From: Halobacteriales archaeon YIM A00013
GTDB taxonomy: Archaea > Halobacteriota > Halobacteria > Halobacteriales > Haloarculaceae
NCBI GenBank assembly: GCA_025041195.1
Contig: JAKCFM010000001.1
Span: 496,001-560,000, forward strand
Length of the DNA: 64,000 nt
Direction of reading: 5' to 3'
Shown: piece after piece, positions 1 through 9,158 of the stretch
Layout of the letters: each line of letters starts with the position of its first letter
How positions within the stretch are numbered: position 1 is the stretch's first letter
Made by a program: the position numbers and the translations under genes
The notes under the pieces: model-generated
What the model was told of the DNA's origin: nothing
The model's input: only the letters and a program-made list of their open reading frames with translations
Database searches by the model: none

Positions 1-221
1 GCCCAGGAGTCCTCTGGATCCTCCGTTTGCTCACCATCAACAGCGAGCGTGCAGTGTGTGGTGTCCGTGTGTCGGAAATGGGGGTTGACGGTCGTGTTCA
101 TGCGCTCGTGGCCTTTGATGAGCGTCAGTTCGGTCTGGCAGCTGACGCAGGCTATCTGATCGGCTGCGTCCGCTTCCGTGGCCATGACGAACTCGCCGTC
201 GCGCAGTCCTAGCTGGACCAT
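1..221 (-). CDS. CoiA-like protein, N-terminal part (runs off left edge)
   Basis: Reverse-strand frame open from an ATG at 221 to the window edge (73 codons). The start reads MVQLGLRDGEF, followed by a Cys-x2-Cys pair (ACVSCQTEL) and then a segment ending in NPHFRHTDTTHC. This layout, a short strand, a CxxC ribbon and a 'HF.H....C' segment, resembles the N-terminus of competence CoiA-like proteins, whose nuclease domain would lie beyond the edge. Only the N-terminus is visible, so the family call is an inference. The gene points away from the CRISPR array. Confidence 0.5.
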   Translation of the reverse strand, partial: MVQLGLRDGEFVMATEADAADQIACVSCQTELTLIKGHERMNTTVNPHFRHTDTTHCTLAVDGEQTEDPEDSW

Positions 222-373
222 CGGCTTGTATCTCCAGTGTGTCGCTTGTTCATGTGGTTGTAACTATAATTCGTTGTGCTATAGTATTAAATTTATTCCA
301 ATTGTATTTGGGTATCGTTTTGTGAGACGTCCTACACCGAGGTTGGACGGGTCAGCGTCTCACCGCCGATCGA

Positions 374-917
374 GCATCGATCCTACTAAGGTGGTTCTGT
401 AACCAGAGATTGGGCCTCCCAATTGATTCGATAGAGGCTTCAATCCTACTAGGGTAGTTCTGTAACTCGATTTTCAGTCCTGCCGATCCAGCTGGCCCTG
501 GCTTCAATCCTACTAGGGTAGTTCTGTAACAACAGCCGCTCGACGTCCTCATGGCGACCAAGCATGCTTCAATCCTACTAGGGTAGTTCTGTAACATGGC
601 CATGCTCCACGCCGGTGAGCGTGTTGTTGCTTCAATCCTACTAGGGTAGTTCTGTAACTGGGACACTGATCTTATTCATTTCGTCGAGAGGTGCGGCTTC
701 AATCCTACTAGGGTAGTTCTGTAACCGCACAGCGATAAAGGAGGGCCGGTGGACGCTGCGCTTCAATCCTACTAGGGTAGTTCTGTAACCAAAGATGCTC
801 TCGTGGAAACGTTCGGCGTCATTGCTTCAATCCTACTAGGGTAGTTCTGTAACTTGTGACGAGCATTGCAAAACAAGGGATGGTGAAGCTTCAATCCTAC
901 TAGGGTAGTTCTGTAAC
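374..917 (-). CRISPR. CRISPR array 1, 9 repeats, leader at the right end
   Basis: Nine 30-bp repeats start at 374, 437, 501, 566, 629, 696, 760, 824 and 888, giving eight unique spacers of 33-37 bp. Read on the minus strand, the repeat begins GTTACAGAACTACCC and ends GGATTGAAGC, the ATTGAAGC end being typical of haloarchaeal type I-B repeats. The repeat at 374 carries several substitutions and marks the old, leader-distal end. All intact copies have the T form (AACTACCC). Transcription is inferred to be leftward from the leader at 918-1059. Confidence 0.97.
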
Positions 918-1059
918 GGTTGCCAATTACGGGTATACAGGGACTATACTTAGCACTGACGGGGCAGTGTGACCACAGACCCCTAATAACCCCTGCACCC
1001 CCGGGGGGTCTGTGGTTTGTCGTCTAGAAACCACCTGCTAGCAATGACAATAGACGATT
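918..1059 (-). promoter_or_regulatory. CRISPR leader 1
   Basis: AT-poor leader between cas3 and array 1. On the minus strand roughly the last 100 bases before the first repeat match the leader of array 2 almost base for base, ending ATTGGCAACC in both. It contains an inverted repeat, CCACAGACCCC at 973-983 and GGGGTCTGTGG at 1005-1015, around a C/G-rich core. The arms are conserved in both leaders, so they may be a recognition site for adaptation proteins or a terminator hairpin for the incoming cas operon. Confidence 0.85.
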
Positions 1060-3588
1060 TCACACAATGAAATGGTGCTCTATACCTTCGTCTTGGACGC
1101 CAGTTCCGGCATCCAGATCGTATAACGACTTCCCTGCCTTTGCATCGACAAACAGGGTGTCTTCTCGCTCAGGTACATCGACCATTGGGACATCGTGCAA
1201 CCGTTCGTCGGTCAGCGGGACCGAGACTGTCCGCTGCTGTAGAACGTCCCAAATTAAGGATGCCCGTTCAAATTCATGACGACTGCAAAATTCCCGATAA
1301 CACCGAAAGAGTTCCTTTTCGTTCTGTGTCCGTGCGATCACAATATCCACCGTTGGATAGTCATCTGGAATCATCTGTTCAGTGCCCAGTGCCCCGAATT
1401 CGCCAGCATCAACATGATCAACCAATTCTCGCTTTCCGGGTCGTGTACTGGTGTGAAGCCGGTCGTAAAAGATCTCTGTCCCACGATGTACCATCTGATA
1501 TTCGGGAATATGTTCGTCTAAAACGATCTCTTGGAGGGTCTCTCGCGTGGGCTGGAGCAAATTATACGTGTCGTCGTAGATGAGATCCGATGGAATATGC
1601 ACCCCGGATTCACTTTCCAATCGCCACACTGTGACCATCCGGGGATCACTCTCGAAGGAACGATTACACCGACCTGCTGCCTGCACAATCGATGGTATCG
1701 GTGCGAGATCACGGAACAGAGCATCGAAGCTCAGATCCACACCAGCTTCTACAAGCTGTGTGGAAACCACATACAACGACTCGATAGCATCGTCATCCAA
1801 TAGCGCCCGAATAGTTGCCAGGAGGACCGTCCGATCAATTGGCCGCAGACGAGTCGTCAATGTTGCAACGATTGGTCGATGCTGTCGACGAACCCGCCGG
1901 TGTAGCAATGCGACAATCTTGTGATGGAGTGCTTCAGCTGAAGGCTTCTCGTCATACAGCTCGTTAAGCGTCGCATTGAGGGATATCGACCGATCGATTT
2001 CCTCCTGTAAACACTGACTCAGCGATGCTGTATTATTGATTGTATTACAGATAGCAAGCGTGCTTGTTGCTTCTTCGTCCGCTACGATTGCGGCAGCATC
2101 CTGAACTGGAAGTCCATCGCTAGTCCTCGGATCCTCCAGATACCGTTGTACTGATGCATGGAGTGAATAATGGACTCGCGGATTTTCCTGTAAAAATTGA
2201 TAATACGTATTACTATCGTCCAATAGATCAAACGGCGTCGTTGCATACGGAAGCTGTTCGAGAATCCGTGGCTGAGTGGCAGTCATCCAAATGATCTCAG
2301 CATTGAACTCTTCGTTGAGAACCGTCGAAATCCGAGCTATTAGATGCCACCAATCGTATGGAATGGCTTGTGGCTCATCCAGAAGAATCACCGCATCCTG
2401 TAACGCCGGGAGTTTGATCGACTGGCGATTCGTCGGTCCAGCGAGTGACTCAAACACCTGTACAAACGTTGTAAGTGTGATGTTTGAGCGCCACATCTCC
2501 GCCAACAAATACTGCAGATCGAGTTCGTCTGCGTCTTCAGTGAGCGACCGGGTGTCTGACTGATAATGGTGGATTGTATACTCAGGATCCGTCGGACAGT
2601 ATCCGAATATGGATCTAATAATAGAATCTGTTTGGTCGATAATAGACGTAAAGGGTAGTCCGTAGATGACCCGGCTCTCTTTTTGGGAGGCTCGCTTCAA
2701 TGCGGCCTGCAGTCCAGTGAGTGTCTTTCCAAATCCAGTTGGAAGTGTTAGAGTGGCAAAATTCGAATTTGCGTCTTTCCACAGATCAACCCTCTCAAGC
2801 GCTGTTTTCCGGGCCGCCTCCCTTTTGACGTTCAATTCATTTTGTATCGATGTTTTGGCGGGGTCCAATGAAGAGATATGATCACTGATAGCATCCGGAG
2901 AGAGGGATTCCAATTGTGGGGCTGGATCCGACAAGTCGGCTGAATCGAGTTTGTCAGCATATGTGAGGAGACTCCAGATGTGAAGCAATCGCTGGTATGT
3001 ATCCGACCTAACTTGATATGAATCTATGGCTTCTAAGGGTCGTCTTTTATTAATATAACGGACAAAATCGGCGAACCCACCGTGATTGTCGAGTACTTCA
3101 TCAAACAGTTCAGTGGCTGGCACGTTCGCTGTTTGGATGATATTCAACGTTTGATCCGTAATACGCCCATACTTAGGATTCGATTTCTCTCGATCGACTA
3201 CTCCATAATATCCCAGCATGGCATCAACATCTTTGAGTCGTCCGTGATGCTTTGCGACTGCCAAAAATGCTGGAATGGACCATTCCTCGCTGAAGCCTCG
3301 TTTTTCGAGGACGTATAGTGTAGCAAATGCACCGAGCAACGAATGGCGTTTTCGTCGATTCTCCTGGGCAGTCATCGCCGCTCGTTCATCCGCACGCATC
3401 CGAACGTACTCCTGGAACCATTCGGTGAATTTTCCGAAATCATGAAACCGTCCAGCTGCGATCGCGGGCTCCCGAACCTCTGCGTGGTCCGCAGTGGATG
3501 CAATGATCTCAGCAACGTTTTCGAGATGCGTCTGTAATTCCGGATCCGCAGCTTCGTCCCAGGGTCGAGCGAGATACGTATCGTACAT
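1060..3588 (-). CDS. cas3: CRISPR-associated helicase/nuclease Cas3 (type I-B)
   Basis: 842-residue HD-nuclease plus superfamily 2 helicase that degrades DNA marked by Cascade. The N-terminal HD domain shows H21, H49-D50, HH at 114-115 and ADKLD near 211-215. The helicase part has Walker A TLPTGFGKT at about 281-289, motif II DEPQ at 404-407 (in place of the common DEVH/DEAH), STQLVEAGVDLSFD at about 609-622 and the arginine-finger motif QAAGRCNRS at 636-644. Its ATG overlaps the cas5 stop (ATGA), so it is the last gene of the cas6-8b-7-5-3 operon. Length and domain order are those of a complete Cas3. Confidence 0.96.
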   Translation of the reverse strand: MYDTYLARPWDEAADPELQTHLENVAEIIASTADHAEVREPAIAAGRFHDFGKFTEWFQEYVRMRADERAAMTAQENRRKRHSLLGAFATLYVLEKRGFSEEWSIPAFLAVAKHHGRLKDVDAMLGYYGVVDREKSNPKYGRITDQTLNIIQTANVPATELFDEVLDNHGGFADFVRYINKRRPLEAIDSYQVRSDTYQRLLHIWSLLTYADKLDSADLSDPAPQLESLSPDAISDHISSLDPAKTSIQNELNVKREAARKTALERVDLWKDANSNFATLTLPTGFGKTLTGLQAALKRASQKESRVIYGLPFTSIIDQTDSIIRSIFGYCPTDPEYTIHHYQSDTRSLTEDADELDLQYLLAEMWRSNITLTTFVQVFESLAGPTNRQSIKLPALQDAVILLDEPQAIPYDWWHLIARISTVLNEEFNAEIIWMTATQPRILEQLPYATTPFDLLDDSNTYYQFLQENPRVHYSLHASVQRYLEDPRTSDGLPVQDAAAIVADEEATSTLAICNTINNTASLSQCLQEEIDRSISLNATLNELYDEKPSAEALHHKIVALLHRRVRRQHRPIVATLTTRLRPIDRTVLLATIRALLDDDAIESLYVVSTQLVEAGVDLSFDALFRDLAPIPSIVQAAGRCNRSFESDPRMVTVWRLESESGVHIPSDLIYDDTYNLLQPTRETLQEIVLDEHIPEYQMVHRGTEIFYDRLHTSTRPGKRELVDHVDAGEFGALGTEQMIPDDYPTVDIVIARTQNEKELFRCYREFCSRHEFERASLIWDVLQQRTVSVPLTDERLHDVPMVDVPEREDTLFVDAKAGKSLYDLDAGTGVQDEGIEHHFIV

Positions 3589-4361
3589 CAGAGAAATACC
3601 ATCGGACGACCGTCGACGAAATACCCCGACGCGTCCTCAGTGAGCGTGATCGGCGTGTTATCGTCCCGGTAAATACAGGAACAATACGCAGTCGGCTTTC
3701 GTCCATATTGAGTTGCCTCAAATTGGTACGGCACTCGTTCGATATCGAACTGCGAAGTTGGAGCGGCGATAGTATCCGGAACGACAGACTCTGCCGTCTC
3801 GATTGCTCCCTTCTCGACAGCTACCTCTCCCCTGAAATCGATGGCTACAAGACATTCTGATGTACCAAGGGCAGGCGTGTAAACGGATGTTCCTTCGGAG
3901 AGGTGTGTTCGAAGCAATTCATACGTTTCGTGATCTGCGAGGCTAACTGCTACCGTGTAGGACGGAGAAACGAGATATTCCCGCAAGCGCCGTTGCCGAC
4001 TACCGATACTTTCTTCGGGTCTGATAAGCGTATTATCAGCGTTGCTCTCAAAGCTATTGTCTGCCTCTGTATCCACCTCAAGCACAGGAACCGTCCGTGT
4101 CCGGAGTGATCCGTTGACACCGATAGCGATAGCAGACTGACCCGGGGCAAACAGTTCATAGTAGGAATCTCGTTCAAGACCGAGAATCGCTGCGAGCATT
4201 CCGGAAATTGTTGTCCGGGGTGGGATTCGATACGTCTGCTTTGTGGTGGTAGTATCAATCCGACGAAAGTGTGCGTACTGTCCGCTAACTGTGAACAGCA
4301 GTGTTGATTGATCGGTAGTCTCGAAAACGGATTCTTGTGGCTTAGTCATTGAAGCAGTCAC
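3588..4361 (-). CDS. cas5: Cascade subunit Cas5 (type I-B)
   Basis: 257-residue RAMP-fold protein expected to cap the 5' handle of the crRNA in the type I-B effector complex. The N-terminal strand (STLLFTVSGQYAHFRRI) and the segment RIPPRTTISGMLAAILGLERD match the conserved Cas5 start, where the complex-forming helix follows a 'PRTTI.G' turn. The annotated start is a GTG whose G overlaps the cas7 stop (TAGTG); an in-frame ATG lies four codons downstream. Position between cas7 and cas3 is canonical for haloarchaeal I-B operons. Confidence 0.92.
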   Translation of the reverse strand: MTASMTKPQESVFETTDQSTLLFTVSGQYAHFRRIDTTTTKQTYRIPPRTTISGMLAAILGLERDSYYELFAPGQSAIAIGVNGSLRTRTVPVLEVDTEADNSFESNADNTLIRPEESIGSRQRRLREYLVSPSYTVAVSLADHETYELLRTHLSEGTSVYTPALGTSECLVAIDFRGEVAVEKGAIETAESVVPDTIAAPTSQFDIERVPYQFEATQYGRKPTAYCSCIYRDDNTPITLTEDASGYFVDGRPMVFL

Positions 4362-5398
4362 TAGTAAATATCTATAACATTCGTATCGGCGATCTCCTGG
4401 AGCCCCTCGTAGAAATCCTCTCGTGTGGTCGGTCCAGCTCCGAGATTGAAGGTAGTGTACTGATCGGCGTGAACGTTGATCATGATAATACGATCCGAGA
4501 TTTCGGAGAGCCGATCGAGTAGGTGTGTGACATTCAGCACCACATCAGAGATATTCCGCATCTCTTCGTCCGCTTTCGAGTTCTCACGGTCAATCTCGAT
4601 GAGTGCATCCAAATCCCCTTCGTGATAATCAGCTTCGAACTCAACGCGGAGATAGCATCGAGGACTGTGTCCCATCTTTGAATTCGTGAGTGTTTGATTC
4701 CGGAGTGCCCGCCAACACAACGTATCGAGCCGTTCGACATCTTCACGGCGAAGCTGTGTGTTGTCGGCTGCATTTTCGTTTATCACCCCATGGAATCGAA
4801 TCAGTGCATATCGAAGGCGGTTATCCTCAGCGAATGTTCCCTGGGCAGGACTATCATCACCACTCTCATCGTCACCGCTCGTTACAGTAACCGATAATTT
4901 TCTGGATGCATTGTTATGAACGACAGCGTTGAGCGAGCGACCGTGTGCAAACTGAACAGGCCCGGTAAATGTTGGTCGGTTTTCATCGAGTGAATCTTTC
5001 ACAGCATCAGCAAACGACAATGGCGCGCCAAAATACCGAACGTCAGCAGCGCTATTGAGGAACGTATCGTACAGTTCCAGCGTGTCGAGGTCACCAACCT
5101 CATCAGCATCCATATTCAGCAATCGTAGGAATAGTTCATCGCGACTCGATGGATCAATTCCTGCCTTGTTCGGAGAAACGAGATACACGCCCTCATCGTC
5201 GTCGTACAACTGATCTCGGAGATACCGCTTTAGCCGATACACAGTCACCTCTGCCTGGCCTGTATCCTCGTCAACGCGAGGCATATTGTTTGCTGACAGG
5301 GGATTGCCGTTCGGATTTGTGTCTTCTCCATCGTAGAGAAAGACTATTTCTGAGCGGGTCGTAACATCGGATTCAAATTGTGCAGTTGGATTTGTCAT
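4361..5398 (-). CDS. cas7: Cascade backbone subunit Cas7 (type I-B, Csh2-like)
   Basis: 345-residue crRNA-binding backbone protein, expected in several copies along the spacer part of the crRNA. The start carries the DevR/Cas7 signature: EIVFLYDGEDTNPNGNPL followed by PRVDEDTGQAEVT and an RLKRYLRDQL helix. It also has PVQFAHGRSLNAVVHNNASR, near the middle, and an acidic C-terminus. It lies 36 bases after the cas8b stop and overlaps cas5 by one base. Length agrees with haloarchaeal Cas7. Confidence 0.95.
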   Translation of the reverse strand: MTNPTAQFESDVTTRSEIVFLYDGEDTNPNGNPLSANNMPRVDEDTGQAEVTVYRLKRYLRDQLYDDDEGVYLVSPNKAGIDPSSRDELFLRLLNMDADEVGDLDTLELYDTFLNSAADVRYFGAPLSFADAVKDSLDENRPTFTGPVQFAHGRSLNAVVHNNASRKLSVTVTSGDDESGDDSPAQGTFAEDNRLRYALIRFHGVINENAADNTQLRREDVERLDTLCWRALRNQTLTNSKMGHSPRCYLRVEFEADYHEGDLDALIEIDRENSKADEEMRNISDVVLNVTHLLDRLSEISDRIIMINVHADQYTTFNLGAGPTTREDFYEGLQEIADTNVIDIY

Positions 5399-5434
5399 GG
5401 GTTCTGAGTAGTACGTTTGCGTGTATTCGTTGGG

Positions 5435-7651
5435 TTATTCGTCTCCATCCGTAGCCACTTCGTCTCCTGATTCAGTATCGAGCGAGCCGTCCTGTTTTCC
5501 GTAGGCAATTCCGAGCGAATAGAGCCATTTTACCTCTGTTTCAGTCAAGTCCCACCCTTTGGGATCAGACTGTAACATTACACCTGGGAGACGATCCGTA
5601 TAGCGCCGGTTCAACTGGCCTCTGGAGTCCATCTGTTCATAGGTAGTATTTTTCTCAATCGCTTGATGAGCGGTCCGTTGGAGGGACCGTTTGGTTACTG
5701 ATGAGACAGGATGTTGCTCGACCAGTTTCGTTGAGATCCCTTTCTGATACTGGCTTGCAGTGATTCTTGCAACTAGCCCGCCAGCCAGAAACACTGCCTG
5801 TGATTCTGGACGCCTGAGAACGCCGTGGGAATCCAGGAAATCCTGTAACCGTTCGTCTCGGCTATCATATGTTTTATCCAAATTCATCGTTTTTTGGTTT
5901 GTAAATCCGTTTGGTAACGCATTGTCTGATTGTAATAGAGCTGCATTCTCTAGTCCGAGAAGCTGTATGTACTGCTCAATGACGAGCCATGTTGGGAAGA
6001 TATGCTTGTTTCCATCTTCTATATTTTTCCGATACGATTTGATTATTTTTCGGACATAATCCTCCAGTAGTTTGTGAGCTGCTATTGGCTTCCCGCGGAG
6101 GAGTTTCGCATCCTGGGAAAGCAACACGTCGTCAGCAGTTGTGGAGAACGAATCTTGTCGATCTTCGTCTTCATCCGGTGATTTTGCCGTCGTGTAATCG
6201 AAAAAGCGCCCCTGTAAGACCTTGTGGACGGTGCGTCCACTGCTCAAATGGTCCATCTGCCCAACAAGTGTACCGAATAACGATGTCCCACCAAGCAACC
6301 TTTCAGCTCGCTCGATCTCATCGTTCAACTCGGAAAGCGCTCGCAATGAGATGGACGGCTCGTCTACGTAGGTTCGTTTCGGCGTAGTGCTTGCGACATG
6401 GTAGAGTCCATAGATCTGCAACCATGCACTCGTTCCCTCGAAAACCTCATACGTTGATTGCGTCTGACCGATATCCTCTAGATCAGCTAATGCTGCTTCG
6501 AGGGCACTGGCTTGTTCATCTGCAGAGTCCTGCTCTGAATCACGAACTCCCGTTAGAACACGTTCAAGGGCTGCGATGGAGTCAGATGCTGAGTGGAGTG
6601 GATTGTACACTTCATTATAAAATCGTTTGAATAGATCCAGTGTCATCCGCTCACGTGGATACGGTAGATAATACATCCGACCGCTGTTAATTGGATGATA
6701 GAACTGATCAATAACGCTTCCAAAATTCGAGATTGCGATCGCTTTAGATTCACTGAGTGGCCGTGCTTTCCAGCACTGGGTTACATCGAGATCAGGAAAT
6801 GGGCCGACTCGTTTTTTGGAATACTGGTTGAGAATTCCAGTAGATCCTCCGAGGACCGTTCCAGATTCTCCAGATACGTATCCGACACCCTCTCCTGATG
6901 CACCGGAGACAGAGAGCCCATCACGCAGGTGGTCGTATCGATTTTCCAGTGCCACTGCATTCAACGCCGGAACTTCACCAGGATACCGATACCGTTCGCC
7001 TTCATTGAACCGAATTTTGACACCAACCATTGCTTCGGTGCTTTCGAACGTGGCTTTCTCAAGGAGCCGTTCCTCTAGCTGCTCCATCGCATCGGTATCA
7101 TTACCCAGTGTCCGAAGCGATTGGATGACCCCATTTTTATCTCGGTTGTCGCTGATTACCTGGTCTGCAGCCTCCGAGAACGGCCACTGCTCTAACCGTC
7201 CTCGAAGAAATCGGTGTTTTACCTTTGAATATTGGCCATAATCATTATCATACGCAATCTCCTCGATTGGCTTTCCATTTGCGTGGTTTACTATCGAATA
7301 GTCAGTACTCGGCCCAGATTTTCCGTCTCTATTCATATAACCAACACGATATTTATCTTCTCTCGTATAGTTCTCAATAGCGACGGGATCATCACCGAGC
7401 ACAGGCTCGTCACCGGAAAGATCAACGCGCGCAGCGATGAACGAGTTGTCGTGTTTTTCTTTCAGAAGATCCTTTTTTTCCAGTGGCGTCATCGACTGGA
7501 GGGCTTCGACAGACAGGTCCCAGTCGACGAACTCTGAGGTGAGTTTCTCATAGAGGTCGCATGCTGCATACAGCACGCCAACATCGTACAACGAGGAGAT
7601 ACGTCTTTCAGGAACGAGTTCGAACGCTTTCACAAAGGGATCTGTCGACAT
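5435..7651 (-). CDS. cas8b: Cascade large subunit Cas8b
   Basis: 738-residue large subunit, expected to recognise the PAM and recruit Cas3. Assignment rests on position (between cas6 and cas7), size and overall resemblance to Csh1/Cas8b of haloarchaea: an N-terminal YDVGVLYAACDLYEKL helix, a central segment with ITSGR-like GGSTGILNQYSKK, and a C-terminal NRRYTDRLPGVMLQSDPKGWDL region. Cas8b is the most variable Cascade protein, so single motifs are weak. The ATG shares one base with the cas6 stop (TAATG), indicating translational coupling. Confidence 0.9.
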   Translation of the reverse strand: MSTDPFVKAFELVPERRISSLYDVGVLYAACDLYEKLTSEFVDWDLSVEALQSMTPLEKKDLLKEKHDNSFIAARVDLSGDEPVLGDDPVAIENYTREDKYRVGYMNRDGKSGPSTDYSIVNHANGKPIEEIAYDNDYGQYSKVKHRFLRGRLEQWPFSEAADQVISDNRDKNGVIQSLRTLGNDTDAMEQLEERLLEKATFESTEAMVGVKIRFNEGERYRYPGEVPALNAVALENRYDHLRDGLSVSGASGEGVGYVSGESGTVLGGSTGILNQYSKKRVGPFPDLDVTQCWKARPLSESKAIAISNFGSVIDQFYHPINSGRMYYLPYPRERMTLDLFKRFYNEVYNPLHSASDSIAALERVLTGVRDSEQDSADEQASALEAALADLEDIGQTQSTYEVFEGTSAWLQIYGLYHVASTTPKRTYVDEPSISLRALSELNDEIERAERLLGGTSLFGTLVGQMDHLSSGRTVHKVLQGRFFDYTTAKSPDEDEDRQDSFSTTADDVLLSQDAKLLRGKPIAAHKLLEDYVRKIIKSYRKNIEDGNKHIFPTWLVIEQYIQLLGLENAALLQSDNALPNGFTNQKTMNLDKTYDSRDERLQDFLDSHGVLRRPESQAVFLAGGLVARITASQYQKGISTKLVEQHPVSSVTKRSLQRTAHQAIEKNTTYEQMDSRGQLNRRYTDRLPGVMLQSDPKGWDLTETEVKWLYSLGIAYGKQDGSLDTESGDEVATDGDE

Positions 7652-8424
7652 TACGGTTCCACCTTATTCACGAATCCGAACCCGAGACTGTTTCGCCATC
7701 CCAACCCCGACATATGGAGGAGATTTAACCAACGGCGATGGTCTTCATTTCGCACCTGATACTCAAGTCGCCATTTTGAAACGAGATGCATGTATTCATA
7801 TCCGGCACCGGACGAGACAGGAACTGTTACAGGGTACGTTTTTAACCGTTCTATTCCACTGAACAGTTCAGTCTCGGGGGTAACGTTCTGTAGATACGCA
7901 TCGAAGCACTGGTCATGCTTCCATTCTAAGTTTTCACGAATGCGTTCGAGGAACAAACTGATCGAATGATCTGGCTCCCACGCAATCTGTTCTGCGTTGT
8001 AATCCGGATCAATCCCGTATTTATCCCAGCGCTCTTGTGGGAGCCGAACATAGACGCCTGTGTCTGTCCGAAGCGTTCCTTTTTCACCAGGCTCTCCAAC
8101 GTCTACAGTCAATATCGAACAGTCTACCACTGAGAATGCCATCTCCCCGATATTGAACTCATCACCTGGATCGAGTTGCTTCGCGATCGTTTCAACTAAC
8201 CCGGTATGGGGTGATGCTAGCAGCACACGTCGATTGTCCCCCTTTGTGATTGGTCCAACCGGAAACGGATTTGAAAAGGTGAACGTTACTGCAGTGGAGT
8301 CGCCATGCATCGATCCGTACGGTGTGTTCTGGAGCAGGGACCAGAAGACGCCACGAAGCTTGTGATGGTATGTCGAGTTATAAGTAGCATCGGCTTCAGC
8401 TCTAAGCCGGATCAATATCCGCAT
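7651..8424 (-). CDS. cas6: CRISPR repeat endoribonuclease Cas6
   Basis: 257-residue endonuclease that cuts pre-crRNA within each repeat to leave an 8-nt 5' handle. RAMP-type N-terminus (MRILIRLRAEADATYNSTYHH) and the glycine-rich loop near the C-terminus (LGWRNSLGFGFV) are visible. H40 lies where the catalytic histidine of haloarchaeal Cas6 is expected. The reading frame extends one codon upstream to a TTG, but the ATG at 8424 gives the standard N-terminus. First gene of the effector operon, divergent from cas4. Confidence 0.94.
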   Translation of the reverse strand: MRILIRLRAEADATYNSTYHHKLRGVFWSLLQNTPYGSMHGDSTAVTFTFSNPFPVGPITKGDNRRVLLASPHTGLVETIAKQLDPGDEFNIGEMAFSVVDCSILTVDVGEPGEKGTLRTDTGVYVRLPQERWDKYGIDPDYNAEQIAWEPDHSISLFLERIRENLEWKHDQCFDAYLQNVTPETELFSGIERLKTYPVTVPVSSGAGYEYMHLVSKWRLEYQVRNEDHRRWLNLLHMSGLGWRNSLGFGFVNKVEP

Positions 8425-8594
8425 CAAGTAACTTGAATATACAATCCATAATAAAATCCTTGGTTACAAAATAATAAGTCAACTCTTTCTTGGGGGACAG
8501 ATGTTAGATGGGTGATGGCAATTGCCTATGATAACGTGTTAGAAATTCTCCATTAGTAAGAACATATTTGTACTTTGTTATTTAGTATAGAATA
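8425..8594. promoter_or_regulatory. Divergent promoter region between cas6 and cas4
   Basis: 170-bp AT-rich region that must hold promoters for both cas operons. TATA-like stretches lie close to each start (around 8440-8460 for cas6, 8560-8585 for cas4). Near the middle is a perfect 10-bp palindrome, GGCAATTGCC, at 8517-8526, a candidate operator able to act on both operons. Confidence 0.55.
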
Positions 8595-9158
8595 ATGGGT
8601 ACTGATAGAACAGATCCAGTACAACTGTTGTTAGAGTCAGTAAAAAGCGGTACTCCGGAGGATTTCGTGGTGACAGGCATTATGATGCGGTATTTTCATA
8701 CGTGTCATCGCGAGCTCTGGTTCGATTCGGCTGGTGTAGAGCTTGACCGATCGAACACTGCAATCCAATGGGGTACATATATTGATGAGACGAGCTACGC
8801 AGACAGCACCCAGGCTGTTCACTATGGGCCGATCGCTCCGGACATCATGGAAGACGGTCGTGTGATGGAGGTAAAGCCTGCCTCCTCGATGGAGGAGGCC
8901 TCGAAAATGCAACTGGCGTACTACCTCTGGTATCTCAAGCATGTGTGTGGTGATGAACGAGAGGGGGTGCTAGCATATCCGACCGAGCGCACGCGTGACA
9001 GCGTGATCCTCACGGATGCGTTAGAAGAGAAGGTTGAGACAGCAATCCGGGGCATTTACGAGGTCATCAATCGAGACTCGCCGCCCGAACTCATCGAGAA
9101 GCCGTACTGCGATTCGTGTGCGTATCAAGAGTTCTGCTGGAGTGGTTATAATGGATGA
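8595..9158 (+). CDS. cas4: CRISPR-associated exonuclease Cas4
   Basis: 187-residue RecB-family iron-sulfur nuclease that trims prespacers and helps choose PAM and orientation. One cluster cysteine is at C37 (YFHTCHRELWF) and three near the C-terminus at C172, C175 and C181 (CDSCAYQEFC). Nuclease residues are in APDIMEDG (D83) and MEVKPA (E92, K94), followed by the helical QLAYYLWYL motif. First gene of the right-facing adaptation operon; its stop overlaps the cas1 start by 8 bases. Confidence 0.96.
   Translation: MGTDRTDPVQLLLESVKSGTPEDFVVTGIMMRYFHTCHRELWFDSAGVELDRSNTAIQWGTYIDETSYADSTQAVHYGPIAPDIMEDGRVMEVKPASSMEEASKMQLAYYLWYLKHVCGDEREGVLAYPTERTRDSVILTDALEEKVETAIRGIYEVINRDSPPELIEKPYCDSCAYQEFCWSGYNG

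Noticed and set aside
404-567. Idea that Cas3 DEPQ (in place of DEVH/DEAH) marks an inactive enzyme
   Set aside because: The motif lies in cas3 (residues 404-407 of that protein). Cas3 helicases vary at this position and all other motifs are present.
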